The notes beneath the pieces are model-generated. The model made no database searches. It was not told the origin of the DNA and saw only the letters and a program-made list of their open reading frames with translations. A program made the position numbers and the translations under genes. Below, piece by piece: positions 35,934 to 48,854 of a stretch of DNA of 64,000 nucleotides; position 1 is the first letter of the stretch; every line of letters starts with the position of its first letter. Origin of the DNA: Przewalskia tangutica (lineage: Eukaryota; Streptophyta; Magnoliopsida; Solanales; Solanaceae); the NCBI GenBank assembly GCA_029844215.1, contig CM056724.1:78077093-78141092 (forward strand), in the 5' to 3' direction.

Positions 35934-38900
35934 GCCTTACCCCGGGCACCCTAGTGATACAACATCAGAGAAAACCAGCGGAAATAAAAACTTAAACATG
36001 CAAATAGACATGGATCAAGAGGTATGATAAATAAACAGGCCAACCAAAACAGTTGCCTTCAGTATATACATAAAACGACAGTTTAATCCTTTTACAACCA
36101 CACAACAAAGGCTACTCTGACCTCTAAGATTTTTACAACAACTATGACGGGACAGGGCACGCCATACCCGAATGTACAAGAACCTACGGACTCGTGGTAA
36201 CATACCAAAAGATAAGCCTCAGGAAGGCAGCTTCCCAACTCACGAAATGTGATCCTAAACGGGGATCGACGGTAGATGTACCTCTACTGCGGCATGAACG
36301 CAGCCCAGGAAGGTCGATACAACAGTACCAAGTATGTGAAACTGTAAATACTGTAAATGAAATCATAACAGTCTATATAAAGTGGGAGACATGCATGATA
36401 ACCAAACTACAGTACACAACAAATAAGCAGTTATATCAAGTCAAGGACTCACGCCTCAATTCACCACTCGTGCGTGGAATTCCTTCCTCACGCGGCGATC
36501 TATGATATAACAACACCAAGGAGTATACATGAACACGGTCCCATCTGCCATAAAAAACCGTGACGGCAAGTATAACTACGAATCCGACCGTACGATAATA
36601 TTGTACAACCATATCATGAAGGCGACACGTGGCGGTGCAATAGCCTCCACGGCTCCACTCGCGCCACGTGGCGGACGGGGCAAGTGAATCGACACGCGCC
36701 CGATCACATCCGTAAGTCACGACGCTCCATCCAAACACTGACTCGCGAAGCTGACACGTGGCAGGTGCAATAACCTATACCAGATCCACTGCGTCCACGT
36801 GGGCGGCGGGCAAGTAAACAGCTACGCACGATCACAACCGTAAGTCACGATACTTCGCCGTAAATAACCAGAATGGCCACATGTCCACATCATCGGTGTA
36901 GACATGCCCATGTAACAATAATAATGGAAGCATACCCGTGGAATCTTCCGTCACTGCCAGTACGTCCAAGTAAGTCCTCAACAAGTCAACCGGCCCTCCA
37001 TCGAGAGACGCGGTAATATAGAAACACAACAACAAGCATAGGCAAGTTATACACAACTCAAAGTACCTTCATTTTATATCAAAGTCCGGGTTTTAACCCT
37101 AAAGTACTACGTACGTTAACTTCCTTTTAAAGAGATCCATTCCTTTTATAAAGGTCACCCGATACCCGTAGTATAAAAATAGAGTGACTCACATTTTTAG
37201 GTAAACCAAAACACTTCTCTTTTTAAAGTCGAGTTACCACATTAAAACCAATGATAAAACCCTTCTTTGTTTTCATAAAGTCGTTATAACTAACTTCCCA
37301 TAAAGCTGTTATAACACTTTATGTTTTAAACCATTTTAAGACAAAACAACGCCTTCCTTTTCCCCTAGAGTTCCAGTTTGCCTAATTTCAATTACTCAAG
37401 TCTCTTTATTTGGAAAGTTTCATAGTTCATAGCCTTAATCATTTAAGAATATAATTCTCTTTTAAACAATCTGAGAAACATATGCCTTATATGAGTGTAG
37501 GTTATTCTTGTTCATAATCAATCTTATTAAGCAGCCATGATCTAGAAAATGTAATATCATTTTGTCTCATCTTAGCTTCTATGCAGATGGAGGTTTCTAC
37601 TGGTTTTAATTTAATACAATTCGTTAGTCAGTACATTTTCCTTTATTAACGCTGCAGTGGTTTGTCGATACACATTCTGATTTCCGAAATCAGTAAAACA
37701 TTCTTAAGCCGTTATACCTAACTTCCCATAAAGCTAGTATAACTCTTAAGTTTTCAAAAACCAAGTATTACTCTTCTTTCAAAATGATTCATAAATCTTT
37801 TGAAATACTTCCAGTTCTTTATTATCACACATCAAGCCAGTTACCTTTTAAAAACCACAAGCACTTCTTACCTACATAAAGCTGTTATAACCAACTTCCC
37901 ATAAAGCCGTTATAACACTTTATGTTTTAAACCAATCAAATACATTTAACACGTGTACGTCTACCGTACTACATAGTTATACACATATCATGCTAGAAGA
38001 GCTAGGAAGAGGTTCACATACCTCGCGACGATTATCGACTAATAGCAAAACGCTCCAAGTACTTCAAATCGTCGGCTACTCCTTAAGCCACGTAGATCAC
38101 GCCACACGTAGTACTTGACCTATAAGGCCACAAGGCGCTTATTAATCTTCTAAACACACGGTTCCCATACTCTACGAAAATTCGGCACCCCGCACATGGC
38201 CGCGTAAATCTCTCCTCTATCGAGCCGCTACCAAGCCAACCGAGGGTTATCGCCTAACCGGACGTGTACAATTCTACTACACAGTAAAACTACACAAGTC
38301 TCTTGTCTGATCCTATGTAATTACTGATTCATTCTTTCTTTAAATTCGGGCTTAAGTCAAAAGACATTGCCACAATACTAAGTTGATTCTATATATAGTA
38401 TACTCCAACTATATATTACAACAACGTGTAATTTCCAATTACCAAAGGGGACAAGATTATTTACCTCGATAAGCCCAAAATTATCCGAGATAAAAGTCGA
38501 TCTGAGCAAGGTTTAGCTCCTACTCCGTGCGCTCCAATCCGCTCCAAACAACCCGTAGAAGTTATAACCAACTTCTACTTAATTCCTTCATCCAACTATG
38601 AAGATTTCCTGAGGGTTTCGGTTTGAGACTAAAAGGACAAAAGGTAGTATTTCCGGGGTCTACGTATAGCGGTAACTTTGGAATACTACAAGGTATAACG
38701 CCAACGTAATTTGGGCATTATAACAACACGTGGCGACTAATTCACCACCAAGGGGGGGGGGTATCTCACGAGAACAACTCGAGGAAGGGGGTGTTCTCGG
38801 CTAAGGCTATACAAAGGGGTAAGGGTTTCTCGGCCAAGGGCCTTTACTAGGGAGGGGGGGGGGGCTCTTGGACGAGAGTCAACAAGAGGGAGGAGAGGGT

Positions 38901-39354
38901 TTCAAGACTTATACAAAGTGAGGAGTGGATGAAGAAGTCTTCACTTCAAGGGGTATTTATAGGCCAAGATCAAGCCATGTGCAAGGCAAATGTAAGGCCA
39001 TGATCAAGCCAAGTGCACCCTAACCCTACTCCACAAAACACTCCACAAAACAAGCCACAAAACAAGGCACAAATCAAGGCCATAAAGTAGCCCATTTCGT
39101 CGAGGTTGCGCCCTAGCTTCCAATGTGAGGGTGACACATGTCACCCTCCCGTTGGTCCAAAATGTTTCGTCTCTCGGAAAAATCCGCAAAAATTAAAAAG
39201 GACATAGCCGGAATTTTCCCTACGAAAGCTGTGGAAACGTTTCGTCGAAAAACGACTCTAACCGGGTGTTGTGCACAAAATTCGAACCTTGCCTAACTTT
39301 AAGGCTCAAATTTCTATGTCGCCCCACGCATACTCCGAAATACGGGTTATAACA
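35934..39354 (-). mobile_element. 3' LTR of element D, main part
   Basis: It continues GCCTTACCCCGGGCACC after element E and ends CGGGTTATAACA. It contains tandem units with CACGTGGC and TAAGTCACGA (about 36619-36850), 17-bp motif pairs near 37273 and 37877, G runs near 38752 and 38853, and TATTTATA (38954-38961), the TATA box in reverse. Confidence 0.9.
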
Positions 39355-39389
39355 TTCTCCCCTCCTTAGAAACATTCGTCCCGAATGTT
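39355..39389 (-). other. polypurine tract and hairpin of element D
   Basis: TTCTCCCCTCCTT (39355-39367) is the purine tract on the minus strand. AACATTCG-TCC-CGAATGTT (39371-39389) is a perfect 8-bp stem. Confidence 0.78.
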
Positions 39390-39519
39390 CCTTCTCAAGA
39401 CGGATTACGATAAAGTTCCTCTAACAAGTTGCCAACGCCACACATGGCCACGAAATAACACACGTTCTCTTCTATCCTTACTCGTCGTAGTCACTTGAAC
39501 TCTCCTGCATCGCACCATA

Positions 39520-39729
39520 CTTGATCATTACTTGGTTCCCAAAAATCTGGAGTCACTACCTACAAACTTGGTCATCTTACTAACCTCAATCTTCTTTAAG
39601 GCCAGTCCCGGCCTTCACGAACCGCTTCTGGTCGAACATATCCACGAACTCATACGATGGTCTCCTAAACTGGAGCCTAGCACCCTCGTGACCCTACACT
39701 CTGGCGGGACCACCTCGGCCCCACCCTAA
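39520..39729 (+). other. antisense open frame downstream of gag in element D
   Basis: The plus strand, opposite to gag, is open to the TAA at 39727-39729. It reads VPKNLESLPTNLVILL, then LHEPLLVEHIHELIRWSP and STLVTLHSGGTTSAPP. It aligns residue for residue with the frames in E and F, except for a one-codon length difference. There is no ATG start in view. Function unknown. Confidence 0.45.
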
Positions 39730-39959
39730 TCCGGCACTGGGTTGACCGCAAAATGGTCCTCAACCCGACCCAAACGCGCCAAACTCTTGTTCCCGATCCG
39801 GAACAATCTTACCTATACAAGTCATGAAAGCTACCACTTCCATTTCACACTACCAGGACTTACCCTTTTTCACTAACTGTGTTTCTAAATCACATTTTAG
39901 CACAAAGCTATCCGATCATAACACTAAACACATCATCGAGACATCAATACATACAAACT

Positions 39960-41165
39960 CAGAGGTTAAGGATATACACGAAAATAGGCGGTTCAAAGGA
40001 CCGCTAAAGCTGAAACTTCCACCGCGACCTCTACCGTGGCTGCCGTGTATGAACATCTGCCTAGCTATGGAAGGTGAAGAACCCATCGATCTAGTAGTCT
40101 GTGCTATCCTACCAGTGCTACCCCTGGTCGGACAGTCTCGTCAAATGGCCTGTCGGCCGCAAGTATAGCAATCTCCCAAACCAGTACGACATTCCCCCCT
40201 ATGGGCTTTACCACAATGGTCACACTGAGATACGGGTGGGCTCATCCGGTGAGTACTCCTACTCCCCTGAAAATCTGAAACACAGGAGCCCCGACCGCTC
40301 TCGAATATCCGAAGGTCCGAGGCGTGGAGGACCACTGCATCGGCGGAGGTACATAACTAGTCTGCCGCGAGGCGGTCCGCCTCGAACGTTACCAAGGACC
40401 TGCTTCGCCTCTTCGCGACCTTGGTCAATCCGTCGTCGATTTATCCGCTCCTCACATCCAAGTGCATACGCCTGCATGCGGGCAATGTCCATGCCCGGCT
40501 GAAGAGCTACACCCGAACAACTCTCTGCTAGGTAATCATCGAGCCCTGTAACATATCGGTGCACTCGATCCTCCATACTAGCTACCAACGCGGGGACGTA
40601 CCGGGCCAATGAGTCGAACTCCACATTGTACTCCCGACCGCACGCGGATCGCTAACACCAAAAACTGTCGGCGAGCCCTCCTCATCTGGGGAGGCAAGAA
40701 ATGTGCAAGAAAGGCCTCTGAGAACTCGTTCCACACAGCTGGAAGTGCATGCTCTCCCCGGGACAGCTCCCAAGAATCAAACCAGTTGACTGCGGTATCA
40801 CGCAGCCGATGCGAACCTAGGACCACCGACTCGGTCTCCGATGCCTTGATCACTCATGATCCAGAATCGCTTCGGATGAACTCCTGCGGATCATCCTCGT
40901 GCCTCACCCATAAAACTCGGGCGGTTTACAACTCGGAAAATCCCTTAGCCTCGAACTATCGATCTAGGGTGAACCATGGTGCTCTTTGGGCTGCTGCGTC
41001 CGGCTATCCTCAGTCGCTGACCACGGCCATTAATCGGGCCCACTCGTAACTCATCTCCTCTGCTCCGGTGCGGGATGGAGGCTCAGTCTTGTGGTCTCGC
41101 CACGCTCTACTCGACTCCTCTCGCTTTGCCTTGCCGCCAGGCCGGGTTGCACTGCGCGGAGGCAT
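39960..41165 (-). pseudogene. gag: gag of element D, the element's only gene
   Basis: The ATG is at 41163-41165 (MPPRSATRPGGKAKREESS). Capsid segments are the best kept in the window: IKASETESVVLGSHRLRD (about 40795-40853), WELSRGEHALPAVWNEFSEA (about 40715-40775), FLPPQMRRA (about 40675-40705), then after a frame change EFDSLARYVPALVASMEDR (about 40565-40621) and DIARMQAYALGCEER (about 40445-40490). The nucleocapsid has CDHCGKAHRGEC (40189-40224) and CYTCGRQAI, interrupted by a TGA before RDCP. A tail with SIARQM and HGRGRGGSF leads to SGPLNRLF. Coding fades near 39960 with no protease. Gag would package its own RNA and depend on Pol in trans. Confidence 0.78.
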
Positions 41166-41351
41166 AATCGGTAAAATGAAATACGTCGGAGGGTCCAACT
41201 TATCACAGGCTCTAAGGCACGATCTCGGAATGAGAAGAATGGAAACTAATCCTAAATGTCCTATAGCCTCACGATTATAGATGTGGTGCACAACACACGA
41301 TAATCAAGACTCTACTAGACACGATGCGTAGACACTTTCCGAGGACTAACT

Positions 41352-41363
41352 GCTCTGATACCA
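41352..41363 (-). other. primer-binding site of element D
   Basis: It reads TGGTATCAGAGC on the minus strand, the unaltered tRNA-iMet-type site, four bases inside the 5' LTR boundary. This is the reference for the shortened sites of A, B and C. Confidence 0.88.
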
Positions 41364-41366
41364 CTT

Positions 41367-44300
41367 TGTCAAGACCCGAACTCGGGCCCGTGACTGGTGT
41401 CTTACCCCGGGCACCCTAGTGATACAACATCAGAGAAAACCAGCGGAAATAAAATCTTAAACATGAAAATAGACATGGATCAAGAGGTATGATAAATAAA
41501 CAGGCCAACCAAAACAGTTGCCTTCAGTATATACATAAAACCCGAACAGTTTAATCCTTTTACAACCCTGCCCACAACAGTGCTACAGACCTCTAAGATT
41601 TTTACAACAACTATGACGGGACAGGGCCGCGCCATACCCCTGAATGTACAAGAACCTACAGACTCAGGGTAACATACCAAAAGATAAGCCTCCGAAGGAA
41701 CGGAGCTTCCCAACTCGCTGAAATGTGATCCTAAACGCGGGGATCGACAGCCGATGTACCTCTACCTGCGGCATGAATGCAGCCCCCCGAAGGAGGTCAG
41801 TATAACAGGTACCAAGTATGTGAAATCAGAAATCAGTAAATGAAATCATAACAGTCTATATAAAGCGGGAGACATGCATGATAACCAAACTACAGTACAC
41901 AACATATAAGCAGTTATATCAAGTCAGGGACTCACGCCCTCCAATTCACCACTCGTGCCCGTGGAATTCCTTCCTCACTGCCGGCAGTCTATGATATAAC
42001 AACACCAAGGAGTATACATGAACACCAGGTCCCACCTGTGCCATAAAAACCGTACGGGGCAAGTATAACTACCAGATCCGACCGTACCAATAATACTGTA
42101 CAACCATATCATGAAGCTGACACGTGGCAGGTGCAATAGCCTCCACCAGCTCCACCTGCGCCACGTAGCTGACGGGGGCAAGTGAATCGGCTACGCACCA
42201 GATCACATCCGTAAGTCACGAAGCTCCATCCAAACACTGACTCGCGAAGCTGACACGTGGCAGGTGCAATAACCTATACCAGATCCACCTGCGTCACGTA
42301 GCTGACGGGGGCAAGTAAACAGGCTACGCACCCGATCACAACCGTAAGTCACGATACTTCGCCGTAAATAACCAGAATGGCCACATGTCCACATCATCGG
42401 TGTAGACATGCCCATGTAACAATAATAATGGAAGCATACCCGTGGAATCTTCTGTCACTGCCAGTACGTCCAAGTAAGTCCTCAACAAGTCAACCGGCCC
42501 TCCATCTAGAGACGCGGTAATATAGAAACACAACAACAAGCATAGGCAAGTTATACACAACTCAAAGTACCTTCATTTTATATCAAAGTCCGGGTTTTAA
42601 CCCTAAAGTACTACGTACGTTAACTTCCTTTTAAAGAGATCCATTCCTTTTATAAAGGTCACCCGATACCCGTAGTATAAAAATAGAGTGACTCACATTT
42701 TTAGGTAAACCAAAACACTTCTCTTTTTAAAGTCGAGTTACCACATTAAAACCAATGATAAAACCCTTCTTTGTTTTCATAAAGTCGTTATAACTAACTT
42801 CCCATAAAGCTGTTATAACACTTTATGTTTTAAACCGTTTTAAGACAAAACAACGCCTTCCTTTTCCCCCAGAGTTCCAGTTTGCCTAATTTCAATTACT
42901 CAAGTCTCTTTAATTGGAAAGTTTCATAGTTCATAGCCTTAATCATTTAAGAATATAATTCTCTTTTAAACAATCTGAGAAACATATGCCTTATATGAGT
43001 GTAGGTTATTCTTGTTCATAATCAATCTTATTAAGCAACCATGATCAAGAAAATGTAATATCATTTTGTCTCATCTTAGCTTCTATGCAGATGAAGGTTT
43101 CTACTGGTTTTAATTTAATACAATTCGTTAGTCAGTACATTTTCCTTTATTAACGCTGCAGTGGTTTGTCGATACACATTCTGATTTCTGAAATCAGTAA
43201 AACATTCTTAAGTCGTTATACCTAACTTCCCATAAAGCTAGTATAACTCTTAAGTTTTCAAAAACCAAGTATTACTCTTCTTTCAAAATGATTCATAAAT
43301 CTTTTGAAATACTTCCAGTTCTTTATTATCACACATCAAGCCAGTTACCTTTTAAAAACCACAAGCACTTCTTACCTACATAAAGTTGTTATAACCAACT
43401 TCCCATAAAGCCGTTATAACACTTTATGTTTTAAACCAATCAAATACATTTAACACATGTACGTCTACCGTACTACATAGTTATACACATATCATGCTAG
43501 AAGAGCTAGGAAGAGGTTCACATACCTCGCGACGATTATCGACTAATAGCAAAACGCTCCAAGTACTTCAAACCGTCGGCTACTCCTTAAGCCACGTAGA
43601 TCACGCCACACGTAGTACTTCAACCTATAAGGCCACAAGGCGCTTATTAATCTTCTAAACACACGGTTCCCATACTCTACAGAAAATTCGGCAACTCCCC
43701 GCAAATCACAGTAAATCTCCTCTCTATCGAGGCCGCCAAAGCCAACCGGGGTTATACGCCTAATCCGGACGTGTACAATTCTACTACACAAGTAAAACTA
43801 CACAAGTCTCATGTCTGATACCCTATGTAATTACACTTCCGTTCTTTTCTTTACATTCAGTCTGAAGTCAAAAGTCATTACCACAATAATAAGTTCAGTA
43901 ATAAATTTAGTATACTCAAACTATATTGTACAACGACGTGTAATTTCCAATTACCAATGGGTACAAGATTATTTACCTCGATAAGCCCAAAATTATCCGA
44001 GATAAAAGTCGATCTGAGCAAGGTTTAGCTCTACTCGTGCGCTCCAATCCGCTCCAAACAACCCTTAGAAGTTCTAACCAACTTCTACTTACTTACTTCA
44101 ACCAACTATGAAGATTTCCTTAGGGTTTCGGTTTGAGACTAAAAGGACAAAAGGTAGTATTTTCGGGCTCTACGTATAGAGGTAACTTTGGAATACTACA
44201 AGGTATAAGGCCAAGGTATTTTGGGCATTATAACAATACTTGGAGAGTATTTCACAACCAAGGGGGGGGGGAGGGGATCTCACGAGAACAACTCCAGGGA

Positions 44301-44892
44301 AGGGGTGTTCTCGGCTAAGGCTACACAAAGGGTAGGGTTTCTCGGCAAGGGCCTTTACTAGGGAGGGGGGGCTCTTGGACGAGAGTCAACAAGAGGGAGG
44401 AGAGGGTTTCAAGACTTATACAAAGTGAGGAGTGGATGAAGAAGTCTTCACTTCAAGGGGTATTTATAGGCCAAGCAAAGGCCAACCAATGGCCAAGACC
44501 AAGACATGTGCAAGGCAAGTGTAAGGCCATGATCAAGCCAAGTGCACCCTAACCCTACTCCACAAAACACTCCACAAAACAAGCCACAAAACAAGGCACA
44601 AATCAAGGCCATAAAGTAGCCCATTTCGTCCAAGGGTTGCCGCCCCTAGCTTCCAATGTGAGGGTGACACATGTCACCCTCCCGTTGGTCCAAAATGTTT
44701 CGTCTCTCGGAAAAATCCGCAAAAATTAAAAAGGACATAGCCGGAATTTTCCCTACGAAAGCTGTGGAAACGTTTCGTCGAAAAACGACTCTAACCGGGT
44801 GTTGTGCACAAAATTCGAACCTTGCCTAACTTTAAGGCTCAAATTTCTACGTACGTCCTTACGTACATACTCTGGAAATACGGGGTATAACA
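41367..44892 (-). mobile_element. 5' LTR of element D
   Basis: It starts TGTCAAGACCCGAAC and ends CGGGGTATAACA, followed by the duplication GGCTA. It contains two tandem units (about 42110-42360), the 17-bp pair at 42778-42819 and another near 43379, a G run near 44263 and a reverse TATA box at 44461-44468. The last 2.5 kb match the 3' LTR almost throughout. The first 1 kb differs at many short indels. Confidence 0.9.
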
Positions 44893-44897
44893 GGCTA

Positions 44898-45060
44898 GCT
44901 CCCCATGAAGACATGTACCCACGATGAGGGATTCCGGAGGCATGTTATATTATTACTCCATGGGCTAGCTCCACATGAAGACTGCGCTCTGATGAGGATG
45001 CCGAGGGCACGTTATGGCCACGCTTATACGATGTGGGATTCGGGGCATGCGTCGCGTTAT
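44898..45060 (+). mobile_element. 3' LTR of element C, second part
   Basis: It continues GCTCCCCATGAAGACATG after element D, matching the C 5' LTR near 20580-20740. It is interrupted by element F; GTTAT at 45056-45060 is the left target duplication of F. Confidence 0.85.
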
Positions 45061-48000
45061 TGTCACGACCGAACCGGGCGAATCGGTGCCTTACCGGGCA
45101 CCCTAGTGATACAACATCGAGAGAAAAACCAATGAAATGAAAACTTAAACATATAAATAGATATAGATCAAGATGAAAGAAAATAGGCCAACCAAAGCGG
45201 TTGCCTTTCGGCATTATATATATATCGACCTTTGAGCGATTACAATCCTTACAACCGCTCGCAGCGATGCTCTGGACCTCTAAGATTTTTACAACAACTA
45301 TGACGGGACGGGGCCGCCATACCACGAATGTAGAAGAACCTCTGACTCGGTGGTAACATACCAAAGATAAGCCTCATGAAGGCGGAGCTTCCAACACGCT
45401 GAAATGTGATCCTAAGCGGGGATCGACGGTGATGTACCTCTACTGCGGCATGAACGCGGCCGAAGGAGGTCGATCTGGTACCAAGTATGTGAAGCGTAAA
45501 TCACGTAAATGAAATCATAATAGTCTATATAAAGCGGAGACATGTATGATAACCAAACTACGATTACACATATAATGCTTATACCAAGTCGGGGACTCAC
45601 GCCTCAAGTCATTACTCGAATATAACGATGGGTCTCACGCCATGCATAACATCAATCATGCGTGGAATACCTTCGCCAGCTGCCGATCTATGATATGATA
45701 ACACGAAGTACACCCGAACACCAAGACCTACAACATGCCAAAGCCGAACTAACAATACAATACAACCAAACCACGAAGGCGACACGCGGGGATAGTCAAG
45801 CCGACTACGGATACCAAGGCCGCCACGTAGTGGCCGGGAAATACGAGGGCTAACTACTGGTACCAGGCGTATCACGAGACTTCGTCACTACACTGAGCGG
45901 GGCAAGTCACGAGGGCTAACTACCGTAAGGCCGAATCAGCCACGAGACGGGGCAAGTACGAAAGCCGACCAGGTACCAAGGCCGAACAGTAAGAAACCTC
46001 ATGGAGAGCTAGTCCATGGAATAACACTATCAACAGGAGCGTACCCGTGGAATTCTCCGTCACTGCCGGTACGTCCAAGTAAGTTCTCAACAAGTCAACC
46101 GGCCCTCCACCGAGAGACGCGGTAGTATAGAAACACAATTCTTGCACAACAAAGGCTATCACAACAAGCATAGGCAAGTTTCACAACAACAAGCATAGGC
46201 AAGTTATACACAACTCAAGGTACTTTCATTTTATGTCAAAGTCCGGGTTTTAACCCTAAAGTACTACGTACGTTAAATTCCTTTTAAGAGGTCCATTCCT
46301 TTTATAAAAATCACCCGATACCCTTAGTATAAAAAAATAGAGTGACTTACATCTTTTAAGTAAACCAAAACAACTTCCATACTTTCCTTTTTAAAACCAA
46401 ATTAAGGCAATACCATGCCTTCTTTTTGGACCAAAACACTTCTCTTTTTAAAGCCAAGTTACCACATTAAAACCAATGATAAAACCCTTCTTTTTGTTTT
46501 CATAAAGTCGTTATAACTAACTTCCCATAAAGATGTTATAACACTTTATGTTTTAAACCAATTTAAGACAAAACAATGCCTTTCTTTTCCCTAAAGTTCC
46601 AGTTTGCCTAATTTCAATTACTCAAGTCTCTTTATCTTAGAAAAGTTTCATAGTTCAATGTCTTAATCCCTTTTAAAACAATCGAGTAACATATGCCATA
46701 GGTGTGAGCATTTTATACTTGTTTATAACCATTTATTAAAGCAGCCATGATCTAGAAAATGTAATATCATTTTGTCTCATCTTAGCTTCTATGCGGATGG
46801 AGGTTTCTACTGGTTTTAATAATACTTCATTATTCAATACATTTTCCTTTATTAGCGCTGCAGTGGTTTGTTCGATACTTATTCTGATTTCCGAAATCAG
46901 TAAAACATTATTCCTTTTTAAAACCAAGTACTCATTACTCACGAATGAGGTTTCACACAAAATTCATATTAAGTCAAGTCTCTTATCTTTTAAGATCAAG
47001 TCTCTTAACTTCTAAAAATCAGTAAACCATTCTATTTATCTCTCTTAAGACGTTATACCTGACTTTCCATAAAGCTAGTATAACTCTTATGTTTTCAAAA
47101 CCAAGTATTACTCTTCTAAAAACGGTTCTTAATTCTTTTGAAATACTTCAAAGTTCTTATTATTCAGGCTTAAGTCAAAAGACATTGCCGTAACACTACA
47201 TTCAGTTAACACATGTACGTCTACCGTACTATATATATATTCTTGTAAAATACTTCCAGATTCTTATTATTCAGGCTTAAGTCAAAAGACATTGCCACAC
47301 GTACGTCTACCGTACTATATATATATTCTTTAAAATATCATGCTCAAGAGTATAGGAAGAATCACATACCTCGCGACGATTTATCGACTATTAGCAAATA
47401 GCTCCAAAGTACTATAATCCTGCTAGCCTTTTTCACTTTTTCGAGTAGAATACGCTACTCGCAGTACTTCAACCTATAATGGTTATACAAGTCTATCAAC
47501 GACTAGACTATCTGTAAAAATAATTCTACGGAAAATTGGGCAGCACTTCCCTACCCGCCAAACTACACAAGTCTACTGTAAATACAGTCCTATGTAAGTA
47601 CAGTTCAATTTCCTTCTTATATACCTTCCTTGTATATAACTTATACTCAATTCTTATATTTCAACAATATGTAAACTCTTAATACAATAGAAGGTCAAGC
47701 GTATTTACCTCGATAAGCCCAAAATTATCCAAGATATAATGTCGATCCTGAGCAACGTTTAGCTCCTACTCTGGGCGCTCCAACCCGCTCCAAACAACCC
47801 TTAGAAGTTCTATGCAACTTCTACTTAATACTTCAACTCGCTATGAAGATTTTCCTTAGGGTTTCGGTTTGAGACTAAAAGGACAAAAGGTAGTATTTCC
47901 GGGCTCTACGTATAGAGGTAACTTTTGGAATACTACAAGGTATAAGGCCAAGGTATTTTGGGTATAGTAACAATACTTGGAGAATACTTTCTACCAAGGG

Positions 48001-48607
48001 GGGGTACTTTACGAGAACAACAAGGCAAGGGGGGGTGTACCCCTCGGCCAACACTACTAGGAGGGGGGGTACCCTCTCGGCCACAAGGCCTCTCAAAGGG
48101 GGAGGGGGAGAGGCTTTGGACGAACACAACAAGAAGAGGGGAGGGAGATTTCAAGACTTGGAAACATTTGTGGATGATGAAGTCTTCACAAAGGGGGGGG
48201 GGGTATTTATAGGGAAATCAAGGGCCTTGATCAAGCCAAGTGCAAGGCAAGTGTAAGGCCAAGATCAAGCCAAGTGCACCCTAACCTACTCCTCAAATCA
48301 CTCCACAAACAATGGTCCATGTTTTAAGCCTCAAAACAAGGCCAACCGTGGCCTCTCTTACCGTCCAATGAGGGTGACAAGTGTCACCCTCCCGTTGGTC
48401 CAAAAATGTTCCGTCGCTCGGAAAAATCCGCAAAAATAATAAATGACAAAGCCGGAATTTTCCCTACGCAAGTTCTCAGAAAGCGTTTCGTCGAAAAACG
48501 ATTCTTTACGGGGGTTGTGTACAAATTTCGAATCTTGCCTAACTTTAAGGCTCAAACTTTTCCACGTACGCCCACACGTACATACTCTGGAAATACGGGG
48601 TATAACA
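45061..48607 (-). mobile_element. 3' LTR of element F
   Basis: It starts TGTCACGACCGAACC and ends CGGGGTATAACA. It contains subrepeats with ACCAAGGCCGAA and GGGGCAAGTACGA (about 45700-45980), a 17-bp pair near 46500, G runs near 47997 and 48190, and a reverse TATA box at 48204-48211. Confidence 0.9.
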
Positions 48608-48642
48608 TTCTCCCCTCCTTAGAAACATTCGTCCCGAATGTT
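48608..48642 (-). other. polypurine tract and hairpin of element F
   Basis: TTCTCCCCTCCTT (48608-48620) is the purine tract on the minus strand. AACATTCG-TCC-CGAATGTT (48624-48642) is a perfect 8-bp stem. Confidence 0.78.
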
Positions 48643-48854
48643 CCTTCTCGAGACGGATAACGATGCAGTTCCTTCTTAATCTTAAACAAGTTGCCAATGC
48701 CACACATGGCCACAAACTAACACACGCTCCAATACTTAATTCAAGTCTACGAGGAATCACCTCTAACATCACAAAAGCTTCCACCCTGGTCTAAAGGATA
48801 CTCCCTTCGCAATTTGACTTCACAACAAAATGATCTCTTTTATGCTCTCAACAC

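Larger units (their letters stand above)
26197..44892 (-). mobile_element. element D: gag-only LTR retrotransposon carrying nested element E
   Basis: It is flanked by the exact duplication GGCTA (26192-26196 and 44893-44897) in the C 3' LTR. Removing E leaves about 9.0 kb: a 3' LTR of about 3.45 kb, a 2.0-kb internal region (39355-41366) and a 3.5-kb 5' LTR. The internal region holds gag, the post-gag block and a polypurine tract. There is no trace of protease, RT or integrase. LTR ends and structure place it close to element B. Confidence 0.92.

Noticed and set aside
46736..47015. Overlapping open frames on both strands, present again at 52659-52938
   Set aside because: They are the same LTR segment in the two LTRs of element F. 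Both strands are AT-rich and open by chance, with no homology I recognise.
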